DNA of 5,699 nt, taken from the NCBI GenBank assembly GCA_938045655.1, contig CALIMO010000081.1, forward strand, positions 1 through 5,699, written 5' to 3'. The stretch is from an uncultured bacterium (lineage in GTDB: Bacteria; Patescibacteriota; Saccharimonadia; Saccharimonadales; Saccharimonadaceae). The notes under the pieces were generated by a model that saw only the letters and a program-made list of their open reading frames with translations, ran no database searches and was not told the DNA's origin. Positions 1-4,703 of the stretch are shown piece after piece. The position numbers and the translations under genes were made by a program. Position 1 is the first letter of the stretch; the number at the start of each line of letters is the position of its first letter.

Positions 1-488
1 TTTGATTTAAAATATATATCTAAGCCTTTATACATACCCCAAGAAAAGTAATCAGCTTTTTTCCTATCAAAATCCCAAACTCCATAATATTTTTCTTCAT
101 TAAAGTTTTCCCAGTCTGGCTTAAATCCTTTTGTATCTTGCCTGATAACTTCCTTAGCCATTAAGTAATCGATATGCCGTTCAGTTTCTTCTTCGGTTTC
201 AAATAGTAGGCCTAAACTTTTTAGATTTTCGATTACCCAATTTGGGTGATATTTAACACTTACTTTTTGAACTTCTTTTTTAAACTTATTTATAGAAAAG
301 TAGCATTTTGGTAATTCTTCAAACCATTCACCGAAGTTATCAATAAATTCTGGGTTTAATTCAGCAGTATATGCTTTATCTGTGCCTTTATATGCTAAGA
401 AAAATTCACTGTCTTCACTAAATTTAAGGTAAAGTTCTTCACCAGCTTTCGCAAAAGGTAAATCTTTGAGCAATTTATATTTTTTCAT
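1..488 (-). CDS. Unknown phage-type protein, C-terminus cut by the window edge
   Basis: This gene starts at ATG 486-488 and is open for 162 codons to the left edge, so its end is missing. I do not recognise a family with certainty. The protein begins MKKYKLLKDLPFAKAGEE, a type of opening seen in small phage proteins. The last part has KPDWENFNEEKY and then an aromatic stretch ending GLDIYFKS. In many phage accessory proteins a similar Trp/Tyr-rich segment (PDW...KY ... IYFKS) lies near the C-terminus, so probably only some tens of residues are lost. No catalytic motif, signal peptide or membrane span is visible, so it is probably cytosolic. The start overlaps the stop of the previous gene in an ATGA, and a purine-rich AAGGAAG lies just upstream, so it is probably translationally coupled. 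The coding call is sure; the function is unknown. Confidence 0.85.
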   Translation of the reverse strand, partial: MKKYKLLKDLPFAKAGEELYLKFSEDSEFFLAYKGTDKAYTAELNPEFIDNFGEWFEELPKCYFSINKFKKEVQKVSVKYHPNWVIENLKSLGLLFETEEETERHIDYLMAKEVIRQDTKGFKPDWENFNEEKYYGVWDFDRKKADYFSWGMYKGLDIYFKS

Positions 489-667
489 TTCTTCTTCCTT
501 TTCTTTTTCTGCTGATTGTCTAAGTATCTTTTTCGATCTTCTTCAATTTTTAAAGCTTTATTAATCTCTTCAGATGTTTTTTCGAAAGTTCGCATTTTAT
601 GTTCCGGAACTTTGAATTTCTTGTTGAATAATTCAGCGCAAGCTACACCTCGATATATCGCTTTCAT
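485..667 (-). CDS. Small basic protein (60 aa), unknown function
   Basis: A 60-residue protein starting at ATG 665-667 and ending in the ATGA overlap with the next gene. It starts MKAIYRGVACAELFNKKFKV, then has a charged helical stretch (about residues 25-53), and ends in a strongly basic tail KKKRKKK that could contact nucleic acid. It has no membrane segment. There is no good Shine-Dalgarno at the usual distance; its ATG overlaps the stop of the 22-aa gene upstream (ATGA), so its translation probably depends on that gene. I do not recognise a family. The start is supported by the overlap, and the position in an unbroken chain of same-strand genes argues that it is real. Confidence 0.7.
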   Translation of the reverse strand: MKAIYRGVACAELFNKKFKVPEHKMRTFEKTSEEINKALKIEEDRKRYLDNQQKKKRKKK

Positions 668-732
668 TCAGCAGGGATCACCTTTATGGGAATTTGAGCT
701 TGGCTGTTTTTAAATTGAATTTCAATTTTCAT
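664..732 (-). CDS. Very small protein (22 aa), possible leader for the next gene
   Basis: A 22-codon ORF (MKIEIQFKNSQAQIPIKV..., then IPAE and UGA) with one of the best ribosome binding sites in the window: AAGGAG at 738-743 on the minus strand, five bases before the ATG. The stop of the 47-aa gene lies inside the same site (TAAGGAG). Its own stop overlaps the start of the 60-aa gene as ATGA. This arrangement suggests either a genuine mini-protein or a coupling leader that brings ribosomes to the following gene, which has no good site itself. No motif is recognised. The alternating hydrophobic pattern (IEIQF, IPIKVI) suggests a beta hairpin. Confidence 0.6.
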   Translation of the reverse strand: MKIEIQFKNSQAQIPIKVIPAE

Positions 733-741
733 ATTAACTCC

Positions 742-885
742 TTACTTATTAACAAATATTTCGACTTGTCTTGCGCCTTTTTTGAGCAGCCAGTTACGAG
801 CATAAGTTGCATCGTTTATGGTTTTATAATTTTTAGAGTGCTCGACACCTTTTTTGTCTTTCCATCTAACTGTAAAATCGTTCAT
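742..885 (-). CDS. Small phage-type protein (47 aa), unknown function
   Basis: A 47-residue protein beginning MNDFTVRWKDKKGVEHSKNY and ending VEIFVNK. The pattern is a beta hairpin (FTVRWKDKKGVEHSKNYKT), then a helix (NDATYARNWLLKKG), then a final strand (ARQVEIFV). This small alpha/beta layout with K.G...H.K.YKT and a closing A..VEI is common among unannotated phage mini-proteins. I cannot give a function. A purine-rich AAGGAG lies 14 bases before the ATG, which is longer than ideal; no better start codon exists in frame. Its UAA stop overlaps the ribosome binding site of the next gene (TAAGGAG). Confidence 0.65.
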   Translation of the reverse strand: MNDFTVRWKDKKGVEHSKNYKTINDATYARNWLLKKGARQVEIFVNK

Positions 886-942
886 TTCTACTATTCTTTC
901 TCCTTAAAACTATATTCCTGAAGTCGGGAAAATGGTTTTAAT

Positions 943-1128
943 TTACTTTTGGCAATCAACCGTAGTGTTTAGCTTAGCTTTAGTGATTTTGAGTTCAGCT
1001 TCTGAGCCGATAAACAATCCAACCGCACCTGAAAATAGTATTAGGGCGATAATTGCAATTGCGCGCCAAGCCGACGCTTTGAATTTTAGGTCTTGCATAA
1101 TTAAATGCTGAATATCAGGTCTGTTCAT
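943..1128 (-). CDS. Single-span membrane protein (61 aa)
   Basis: A 61-residue protein with one clear membrane segment at about residues 20-40 (AWRAIAIIALILFSGAVGLF inside it), flanked by a short basic N-terminal part (KFKAS) and a hydrophilic C-terminal tail ending CQK. The positive residues before the span suggest an N-in, C-out orientation. The start at 1128 has AAAGGA seven bases upstream. It lies 24 bases after the nuclease gene in the same operon. A one-span protein of this size in a phage could be a holin-like, superinfection-exclusion or spanin-like protein, but no diagnostic motif separates these. Its C-terminal Cys is not in a lipobox. The membrane call is strong; the function is open. 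Confidence 0.7.
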   Translation of the reverse strand: MNRPDIQHLIMQDLKFKASAWRAIAIIALILFSGAVGLFIGSEAELKITKAKLNTTVDCQK

Positions 1129-1152
1129 AATTTATCCTTTCATTTTTAGTTG

Positions 1153-1560
1153 TTAAAATTTGACTTTCTTTGGTTTTGGTTCGCCGAGATATTGCTGAAT
1201 TTCGAAAATTGCTTGATCATATCCAATCACGAATCTTGCGCGATAACCTTTTTTGCTCAGCTCTTTAAGCATTTTATCTTGTTCAATTAAGTGCTTATTC
1301 TTTCTAATTTCGCCATTCCTCTTGAAAACAATAACATTTTCAGCTTTAATTTCGAGAAATAAACCACTCGCTAATATATTACTTTCAGCGATGAACAGAT
1401 CCGGCCAAGCTCGGGATTTCTGAAATTTCTTGTGTTTTGCCGCTTGGCCTGGGGTCATTTTCATTCCGCTTGAGAAATCTGTGCGAAATAGCACATCAGG
1501 GTAGTTTTTGCGCAGATAATCACAGACTCTGAGATGCAAAGTTTCTTCTTTTTTAATCAT
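1153..1560 (-). CDS. VRR-NUC-like PD-(D/E)XK nuclease
   Basis: A 135-residue protein with the layout of small phage VRR-NUC nucleases. The catalytic pattern of the PD-(D/E)XK fold is visible: P53-D54 in AWPDLFIAE and E70-x-K72 in GLFLEIKAE. It is followed by a helix with Q94 and a conserved-looking second half (KGYRARFVIGYDQAIFEIQQ), which matches the usual Q...L..L...G..A..V.G...A...I..YL ending of the family. Phage members are thought to cut branched or flap DNA during recombination. It acts in the cytosol on DNA, probably with the SSB and ERF proteins encoded just upstream. The start at 1560 has AAGGAG five bases before it, and this site includes the ssb stop codon (TAAGGAG). Family assignment is from motifs, not from a search. 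Confidence 0.8.
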   Translation of the reverse strand: MIKKEETLHLRVCDYLRKNYPDVLFRTDFSSGMKMTPGQAAKHKKFQKSRAWPDLFIAESNILASGLFLEIKAENVIVFKRNGEIRKNKHLIEQDKMLKELSKKGYRARFVIGYDQAIFEIQQYLGEPKPKKVKF

Positions 1561-1569
1561 CTTTACTCC

Positions 1570-1974
1570 TTAAAAGGGAATGTCGCTTAGGTCGACTGGT
1601 TCATCGCTAATCTCATTCGGCGAGATACTTCCATTTTGTCTATTGCCATCATTTACAAAACTGAACTCTTCAACTACAACATCTAGAGCTGAACGATTCC
1701 TACCAGTGTCTTTGTCTTGCCAAGTTCGCTGATTTAGTCGACCACTAACCAAAATTTGCCGACCTTTTTGAAAATATTTAGCGATAGTTTCACCAGTTTT
1801 ACCCCAAGCGACACAGTCCACAAAAGAGGTCTCAGTTTGTTTTTCACCAGATTGACTGGTGTAATTTCTGTTAATCGCCACGGTAAAATTTGCTAAATTC
1901 GAACCATTTGGTGTAGTTTTAAGTTCTGGATCGCGGGTAATATTTCCAAGAATTACAACTTTACTAAATGCCAT
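1570..1974 (-). CDS. ssb: Single-stranded DNA-binding protein
   Basis: A 134-residue SSB. The N-terminal OB fold covers about residues 1-108, starting MAFSKVVILGNITRDPEL, with the typical G.L.RDPE-like turn, FTVAINRNY and WGKTGETIAKY..KG. It ends in a short acidic tail with the classical protein-docking tip DLSDIPF, which in bacterial SSBs recruits partner enzymes. It binds single-stranded DNA as a tetramer in known members. The length is on the short side, as in many phage SSBs: the linker is only about 20 residues. The start ATG overlaps the stop of the coiled-coil gene (TAATG), with AAAGGA seven to eight bases upstream. Its place between ERF and the nuclease marks it as a phage copy and not the housekeeping gene, which usually sits next to rpsF/rpsR. 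Confidence 0.95.
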   Translation of the reverse strand: MAFSKVVILGNITRDPELKTTPNGSNLANFTVAINRNYTSQSGEKQTETSFVDCVAWGKTGETIAKYFQKGRQILVSGRLNQRTWQDKDTGRNRSALDVVVEEFSFVNDGNRQNGSISPNEISDEPVDLSDIPF

Positions 1975-2789
1975 TAGATAGTCCTTTCTTCAGTTAATTT
2001 TACGCCCGGAATTTCAAGCTCGGCTATATTTTGACCTTTGGCGAATTCACGGATTTTTGCGATATCTGGAGAACAGAACATTCGAGGGACAAGCTCTGGA
2101 TTAGAAATTTCAATAACTAATTTAGTGCGAGCACCAAATTTTGGTGAGGCGCTAGCTTTTGCAGCTACTTTTTGAGCTTTTTGAAGTTCTAGATCTCGTA
2201 TATTTTTCTCTTCAACAATCTTAAGATTAATTTTATCTTGCATAATTCGTTGAATGGTAAAGAATTGTTCTTCAAAATTAGAAAGTAACCGAGTTTTTGC
2301 TTCTAATAAAATTGGCGTTGTTCGATCTGATTCGGCAATCTTATTAAATCGTTCTTCAACGAGAGCTTTCGCTTCAGCGAGAGCGTTCTCGTCTGTAATC
2401 TTAGGTGATAGAACTTGAATTTCCGCCGTTATATTTTTTGCGATTTCTGAAAGCCGTGCTTCTTCAGCTCTTCGTTCATCTTCAAGCTTTTGTTCATAGG
2501 CTAACATTTTTGAACGGACAATTTCATCTGCATCTTTAGCATCAGAAATGATTTCTCGTTCTAAGTCCATTGCATTTTTCTTAATTTGATCTAATTGACG
2601 AGTGAAGTTAAGGCGTTTGCTCGCAACATCTTTCGTGTAGGCAGTAATTTGTTTTTTGAGTGCTTTAGCTTCTTTTACGCCAGCTTCGCCATCAATAGCA
2701 AGTTCTTCTGCATTAGTTTTAAGATTTCTTGAGATTATTTTAAGTTCTTCTTCAGTTTCAAATGGTTTTATAGCTATTTGATCGTTCAT
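1974..2789 (-). CDS. Coiled-coil phage protein, DUF1351-like
   Basis: A 271-residue protein found next to ERF and ssb, as accessory recombination proteins of the DUF1351 or Gp157 type are in phages of Gram-positive hosts. Residues about 10-200 are almost all helical and highly charged, with heptad-like runs (for example SKMLAYEQKLEDERRAEEAR), so a long coiled coil is expected. The C-terminal part (about 222-271) is a small separate domain: KLVIEISNPELVPRMFCSPD, then an Ile-rich helix and IPGVKLTEERTI. An end of the form VP...PD..I.....IPGV....E is common in this group of phage proteins. There is no nuclease or ATPase motif. It starts two bases after the ERF stop with only a weak ribosome site, so it is probably coupled to ERF translation. 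The family name is a best guess. Confidence 0.75.
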   Translation of the reverse strand: MNDQIAIKPFETEEELKIISRNLKTNAEELAIDGEAGVKEAKALKKQITAYTKDVASKRLNFTRQLDQIKKNAMDLEREIISDAKDADEIVRSKMLAYEQKLEDERRAEEARLSEIAKNITAEIQVLSPKITDENALAEAKALVEERFNKIAESDRTTPILLEAKTRLLSNFEEQFFTIQRIMQDKINLKIVEEKNIRDLELQKAQKVAAKASASPKFGARTKLVIEISNPELVPRMFCSPDIAKIREFAKGQNIAELEIPGVKLTEERTI

Positions 2790-2791
2790 AA

Positions 2792-3403
2792 TTAATTTGC
2801 TCTTTTTTCAATTTCGAATAATATTGAATCAACTTCTGCTTGTGTAGTTATTTTTTGTAGGCGAGCTTGAATATTTTTTTCGCTTACACCTAGATTTAAC
2901 AGAAAGTCGGTAATTTTTTGGCGGTCAGCTGGGCTGATTTCAAATTCTTCTTGCTGTGGTTTTTGCGTTTTTGGCTGAGTATTCTTAGTGTTCTTCTGTC
3001 GGTTATCCTTTGAATCTGGGTCGTCTTCGCCGCCGACTAAGAGCAATCCACCAAGTGCATATTTTCTAGCGTAAGTGCTAGCTGATCCAAAAATTTGGCT
3101 CCTGTCCATACCTTTTTTATCTAATTCAATACCCGCATAAGCTGTATTTGAAAACTCATTTTCACCATCTGTAATTGTGGCCGTTGCTTTAATTATAAGC
3201 TTTCCGCTAATTTCAACTAAATCATCAGTAATCTTAATTGCTAAGCTATTTTCTGTGAGGAGTGGGCGGACTGTGGCATAAATATCTTCAACTGTTCGAT
3301 AAAAGAATTTGCTATAGTCATTATGCTTTGATTTATCAACCTTCATTCCATTTTGGACATTCGCGATTTTTTTAATAAAATCTTTACTCATTTTCTGTTC
3401 CAT
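2792..3403 (-). CDS. erf: ERF family single-strand annealing protein
   Basis: A 203-residue protein of the ERF (essential recombination function) family, phage annealing proteins that pair complementary single strands for RecA-independent recombination. The core domain covers about residues 8-130. Its diagnostic motif is at 106-128: GSASTYARKYALGGLLL followed by the acidic GGEDD. FFYRTVEDIYATVRPLL near residue 33 also fits the family (Y..l.dv...v.p.l). A Gln/Lys/Pro-rich linker (132-152) joins a small helical C-terminal domain (155-203), as in many ERF proteins. The start at 3403 is preferred over the Met at codon 5 because AAAGGAG lies six bases before it. It probably works with the SSB encoded two genes downstream. 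The start region shares a perfect 20-bp repeat with the 71-aa gene. Confidence 0.92.
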   Translation of the reverse strand: MEQKMSKDFIKKIANVQNGMKVDKSKHNDYSKFFYRTVEDIYATVRPLLTENSLAIKITDDLVEISGKLIIKATATITDGENEFSNTAYAGIELDKKGMDRSQIFGSASTYARKYALGGLLLVGGEDDPDSKDNRQKNTKNTQPKTQKPQQEEFEISPADRQKITDFLLNLGVSEKNIQARLQKITTQAEVDSILFEIEKRAN

Positions 3404-3420
3404 ATCTGACTCCTTTGTAA

Positions 3421-3510
3421 TTAAAATGGCACTTTTTGTAATTTTCCGAAAGTTAGTTTATTCATTCGAAAGATTGTCTGGCTTTCGATGTATTTTACTT
3501 GAATCTTCAT
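3421..3510 (-). CDS. Very small protein (29 aa), unknown
   Basis: A 29-codon ORF, MKIQVKYIESQTIFRMNK... ending KVPF, stopping at UAA 3421-3423. It starts one base after the stop of the 71-aa gene and has GAGGG about eight bases before the ATG, inside the end of that gene. It ends 17 bases before the ERF start and exactly fills the otherwise empty space between them. The protein is basic (five Lys, one Arg, one Glu) and begins with a strand-like IQVKYIES. No family is recognised. The tight packing and ribosome site support expression; its size makes it easy for automatic callers to miss. Confidence 0.55.
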   Translation of the reverse strand: MKIQVKYIESQTIFRMNKLTFGKLQKVPF

Positions 3511-3511
3511 C

Positions 3512-3727
3512 TTAAAACCCTCTTTCGTTATATTCTCGCCAAGCCTCAACGCTTGGTGATTCTTCGAAATTGAATAACTCGTTTTCATGAGCGTATTCTT
3601 CGAGAAAATCTCTGATTACTTCTTCATTAAATTCGACATATTTTTCACCATCTTCGTGCTGTTCGATCGTGGCATATTCTTTTTTAAACATTAGCTCGCA
3701 AAAATTATCTATTATTTCTTGTTCCAT
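3512..3727 (-). CDS. Highly acidic small protein (71 aa)
   Basis: A 71-residue protein with 19 Glu and 3 Asp against only 6 Lys/Arg, a net charge of about -16. It begins MEQEIIDNFCELMFKKEY and ends SVEAWREYNERGF, with aromatic residues spread along predicted helices. No family is recognised. Such charge is seen in DNA-mimic antirestriction or nuclease-inhibitor proteins of phages, but also in ordinary small phage proteins, so this is only a possibility. The start at 3727 has TAAGGAG six bases upstream, in which the UAA is the stop of the lysozyme-domain frame. The first 20 bases around its start are identical to those of the ERF gene. Confidence 0.8.
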   Translation of the reverse strand: MEQEIIDNFCELMFKKEYATIEQHEDGEKYVEFNEEVIRDFLEEYAHENELFNFEESPSVEAWREYNERGF

Positions 3728-3737
3728 ATCTGACTCC

Positions 3738-4139
3738 TTATTTCATAAATTTCAAATAGTTTCCGTTTGTATAGGCGACCCAAGCGTTCAAGCCTTGTGA
3801 TTTGTAAATCTGATAAGCATATTGCACATTTAGTGCTGGATTTTCACGATTTGGCTTATTGTGAATTGAATTGATTTGAAATAAGCCTAAATCGTTTGAG
3901 CCGTCGCTGTTCATGTTTAACGCATTTGGATTACAGCTGCTTTCTGCCATCATAATTGCCAACATCACTTCTACGTTCCAGTCATATTGTTGAACCAAAT
4001 TTCGAAACTCTTCGCACCGATTCGCAACCTTTGAACTCGCAATAATAGGGCGAGGGCGAGGCGAAACCTCCACAGTTTCGCGCTGGCTTGGTTGTTGAAC
4101 CGCAGCTTCGACTTTTGGTGCTGGAACGCTTTCAGCTAC
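3738..4139 (-). CDS. Lysozyme/transglycosylase domain in the -1 frame of the membrane-anchor gene
   Basis: This frame codes 133 residues read after a -1 shift at 4139-4145. It starts with a linker rich in Val, Pro, Ala and Gln (VAESVPAPKVEAAVQQPSQR), then PRPRP, and then a lysozyme-like fold: YDWNVEVMLAIMMAESSCNP with the likely catalytic Glu, NDLGLFQINS (the GLFQI motif) and AWVAYTNGNYLKFM, like the closing AW..Y..G of transglycosylases and lysozymes. Two Cys (in NRCEEF and ESSC) could form a disulfide outside the membrane. The enzyme would cleave peptidoglycan glycan strands. The frame is open up to a stop at 4176-4178, with no ATG before MLAIMM inside the fold; the only likely alternative, GTG at 4071-4073, has no ribosome site. 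It therefore probably depends on frameshifting from the upstream frame, giving a membrane-tethered enzyme. One missed A in the run at 4140-4145 would also join the frames. Confidence 0.8.
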   Translation of the reverse strand, partial: VAESVPAPKVEAAVQQPSQRETVEVSPRPRPIIASSKVANRCEEFRNLVQQYDWNVEVMLAIMMAESSCNPNALNMNSDGSNDLGLFQINSIHNKPNRENPALNVQYAYQIYKSQGLNAWVAYTNGNYLKFMK

Positions 4140-4420
4140 TTTTTTACGTTTAAATTTTGAACTGTTTCCGCAATCTTATCGTTCTGGATTTTAGCATTGT
4201 TCTCGCTGTGCTTCATTCCAAAATAGAAAGCTACACCAGCTACAATCGCTGTGTAAATAATAATTGTTTTAACAGTTTCAATAATTTTCTTGTAATTTAC
4301 TTTTTTCAAATTTTTCATAGTTTTTTCTCCTTGTTTTTGTTTTGTTGGTTTGAGTTCAATTTTAGAATTCTTAATTTTTTCAAGTTCATTTTCAAACTCA
4401 GTTTCGTTAATATTTTTCAT
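4136..4420 (-). CDS. Signal-anchor membrane protein, zero-frame part of a predicted frameshift gene
   Basis: A 94-residue protein from ATG 4418-4420, or 60 residues from the internal ATG 4316-4318. The first 34 residues are hydrophilic and charged (MKNINETEFENELEKI...). Then comes a basic stretch (KNLKKVNYKK), one membrane span (TIIIYTAIVAGVAFYFGM) and a hydrophilic tail ending NLNVKK and UAG. The basic residues before the span predict N-in, C-out, so the tail faces the outside. The internal start has a strong AAGGAG eight bases upstream; the outer start has a weaker AAAGGG. The last eight codons contain two in-frame slippery heptamers leading to the lysozyme frame. Shifted products would be 227 or 193 residues. 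Without shifting, the protein is a one-span membrane peptide that could be holin-like. It is the first gene of the leftward operon. Confidence 0.75.
   Translation of the reverse strand: MKNINETEFENELEKIKNSKIELKPTKQKQGEKTMKNLKKVNYKKIIETVKTIIIYTAIVAGVAFYFGMKHSENNAKIQNDKIAETVQNLNVKK
4139..4154 (-). promoter_or_regulatory. Predicted programmed -1 ribosomal frameshift site
   Basis: On the minus strand, two canonical X XXY YYZ heptamers lie in the zero frame: T TTA AAC at 4148-4154 and A AAA AAG at 4139-4145. Only GT separates them. The UAG stop (4136-4138) follows the second directly. A -1 slip at either leads into the lysozyme frame. A AAA AAG is the heptamer used in E. coli dnaX and many insertion sequences; T TTA AAC is a strong eukaryotic-virus site. 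Possible hairpins lie downstream (about 4120-4136 and 4082-4106). The upstream bases hold only a weak GGAA as a Shine-Dalgarno-like element. Confidence 0.65.
4316..4338 (-). promoter_or_regulatory. Internal ribosome binding site of the membrane-anchor gene
   Basis: AAGGAG at about 4327-4332 lies eight bases before the in-frame ATG 4316-4318, much better than the site of the outer start. The codons for QGEKT of the long form encode this site. It suggests translation from two starts, giving forms with and without the 34-residue charged N-terminal extension. Confidence 0.55.
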
Positions 4421-4430
4421 AATTCCCTTT

Positions 4431-4520
4431 CTCAGGCTGTTCGAGCTGACAACGGCAGTCGTAAATTCGTCATCTCGCAACTGCTTGGGTGGGCATCACT
4501 ATCAGCTCAAATAGCCTGAG
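4431..4520 (-). promoter_or_regulatory. Long structured leader before the operon's first gene
   Basis: Two 19-base arms, CTCAGGCTGTTCGAGCTGA (4431-4449) and TCAGCTCAAATAGCCTGAG (4502-4520), form an inverted repeat. On the minus-strand RNA it has 17 Watson-Crick pairs, one G-U and one A-C mismatch. The 52-base loop contains an inner hairpin with arms at 4455-4459 and 4480-4484. The structure ends exactly before AAAGGGAATT and the first ATG, so it may control translation or transcript processing. No known riboswitch class is recognised. The loop is richer in G and C than its surroundings. Confidence 0.6.
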
Positions 4521-4589
4521 AAATTATTAAATCTTCGAAATCTATTCGTTGGTTTTTCTTAATTCTTTACTATTTAAACCACTTTCGAA

Positions 4590-4618
4590 ATCTTAGATTG
4601 ATTTGATATAATTGCCAA
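4590..4618 (-). promoter_or_regulatory. Predicted promoter of the leftward phage-type operon
   Basis: On the minus strand, TTGGCA (4613-4618) and TAAGAT (4590-4595) are separated by exactly 17 bases. Transcription would start near 4583 and give a leader of about 160 bases containing the long hairpin. No gene or terminator lies between it and the first ATG. It overlaps an opposed promoter. Confidence 0.5.
4604..4612 (+). promoter_or_regulatory. Predicted extended -10 promoter, rightward
   Basis: TGATATAAT on the plus strand is a perfect TATAAT with a TGn extension. The -35 place (4584-4589, TTCGAA) matches poorly, as extended -10 promoters can. It would start RNA near 4619 that runs about 130 bases to the strong terminator at 4704-4745. 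It lies within the spacer of the leftward promoter, so both cannot be occupied together. Confidence 0.35.
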
Positions 4619-4661
4619 ATTTTTAAGGTATTAATTTGATAGTAGAGTTTTTCTTGTCTCT

Positions 4662-4695
4662 ATGGAATGATTAGTACAAATCTCAATCACTCCAT
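4662..4695. repeat. Imperfect inverted repeat, possible operator or hairpin
   Basis: The arms ATGGAATGATT (4662-4672) and AATCACTCCAT (4685-4695) pair over 11 positions with one mismatch, which is a G-U pair on minus-strand RNA. The 12-base centre fits either a hairpin loop or a two-site operator. It lies 44 bases upstream of the leftward promoter's -35. Confidence 0.4.
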
Positions 4696-4703
4696 TTGAA
4701 ACA

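Noticed and set aside
516..921. Plus-strand ORFs at 516-713 and 694-921
   Set aside because: They are opposite to closely packed minus-strand genes with ribosome sites, have no ribosome site of their own, and their Phe/Ser/Leu-rich composition is that of an antisense reading.
4071..4073. GTG as an independent start of the lysozyme frame
   Set aside because: No purine-rich site precedes it, and the frame is open and protein-like (Pro/Val linker) upstream back to the slip site.
4136..4154. Slippery heptamer as part of an insertion sequence (orfA/orfB)
   Set aside because: A AAA AAG is typical of IS3-type elements, but neither frame resembles a transposase and no terminal inverted repeats border the genes.
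4421..4480. Upstream start MRDDEF for the membrane-anchor gene
   Set aside because: It would translate through the structured leader, lacks a ribosome site, and the added residues look random; ATG 4418-4420 or 4316-4318 is better.
4157..4519. Plus-strand ORF of 120 codons
   Set aside because: Antisense to the membrane-anchor gene; Phe/Asn-rich composition reflects the A-rich sense strand, and it runs through the long hairpin.
4667..4699. Ten-codon ORF MISTNLNHSI on the plus strand
   Set aside because: No ribosome site, and it lies within an inverted repeat; better explained as non-coding.
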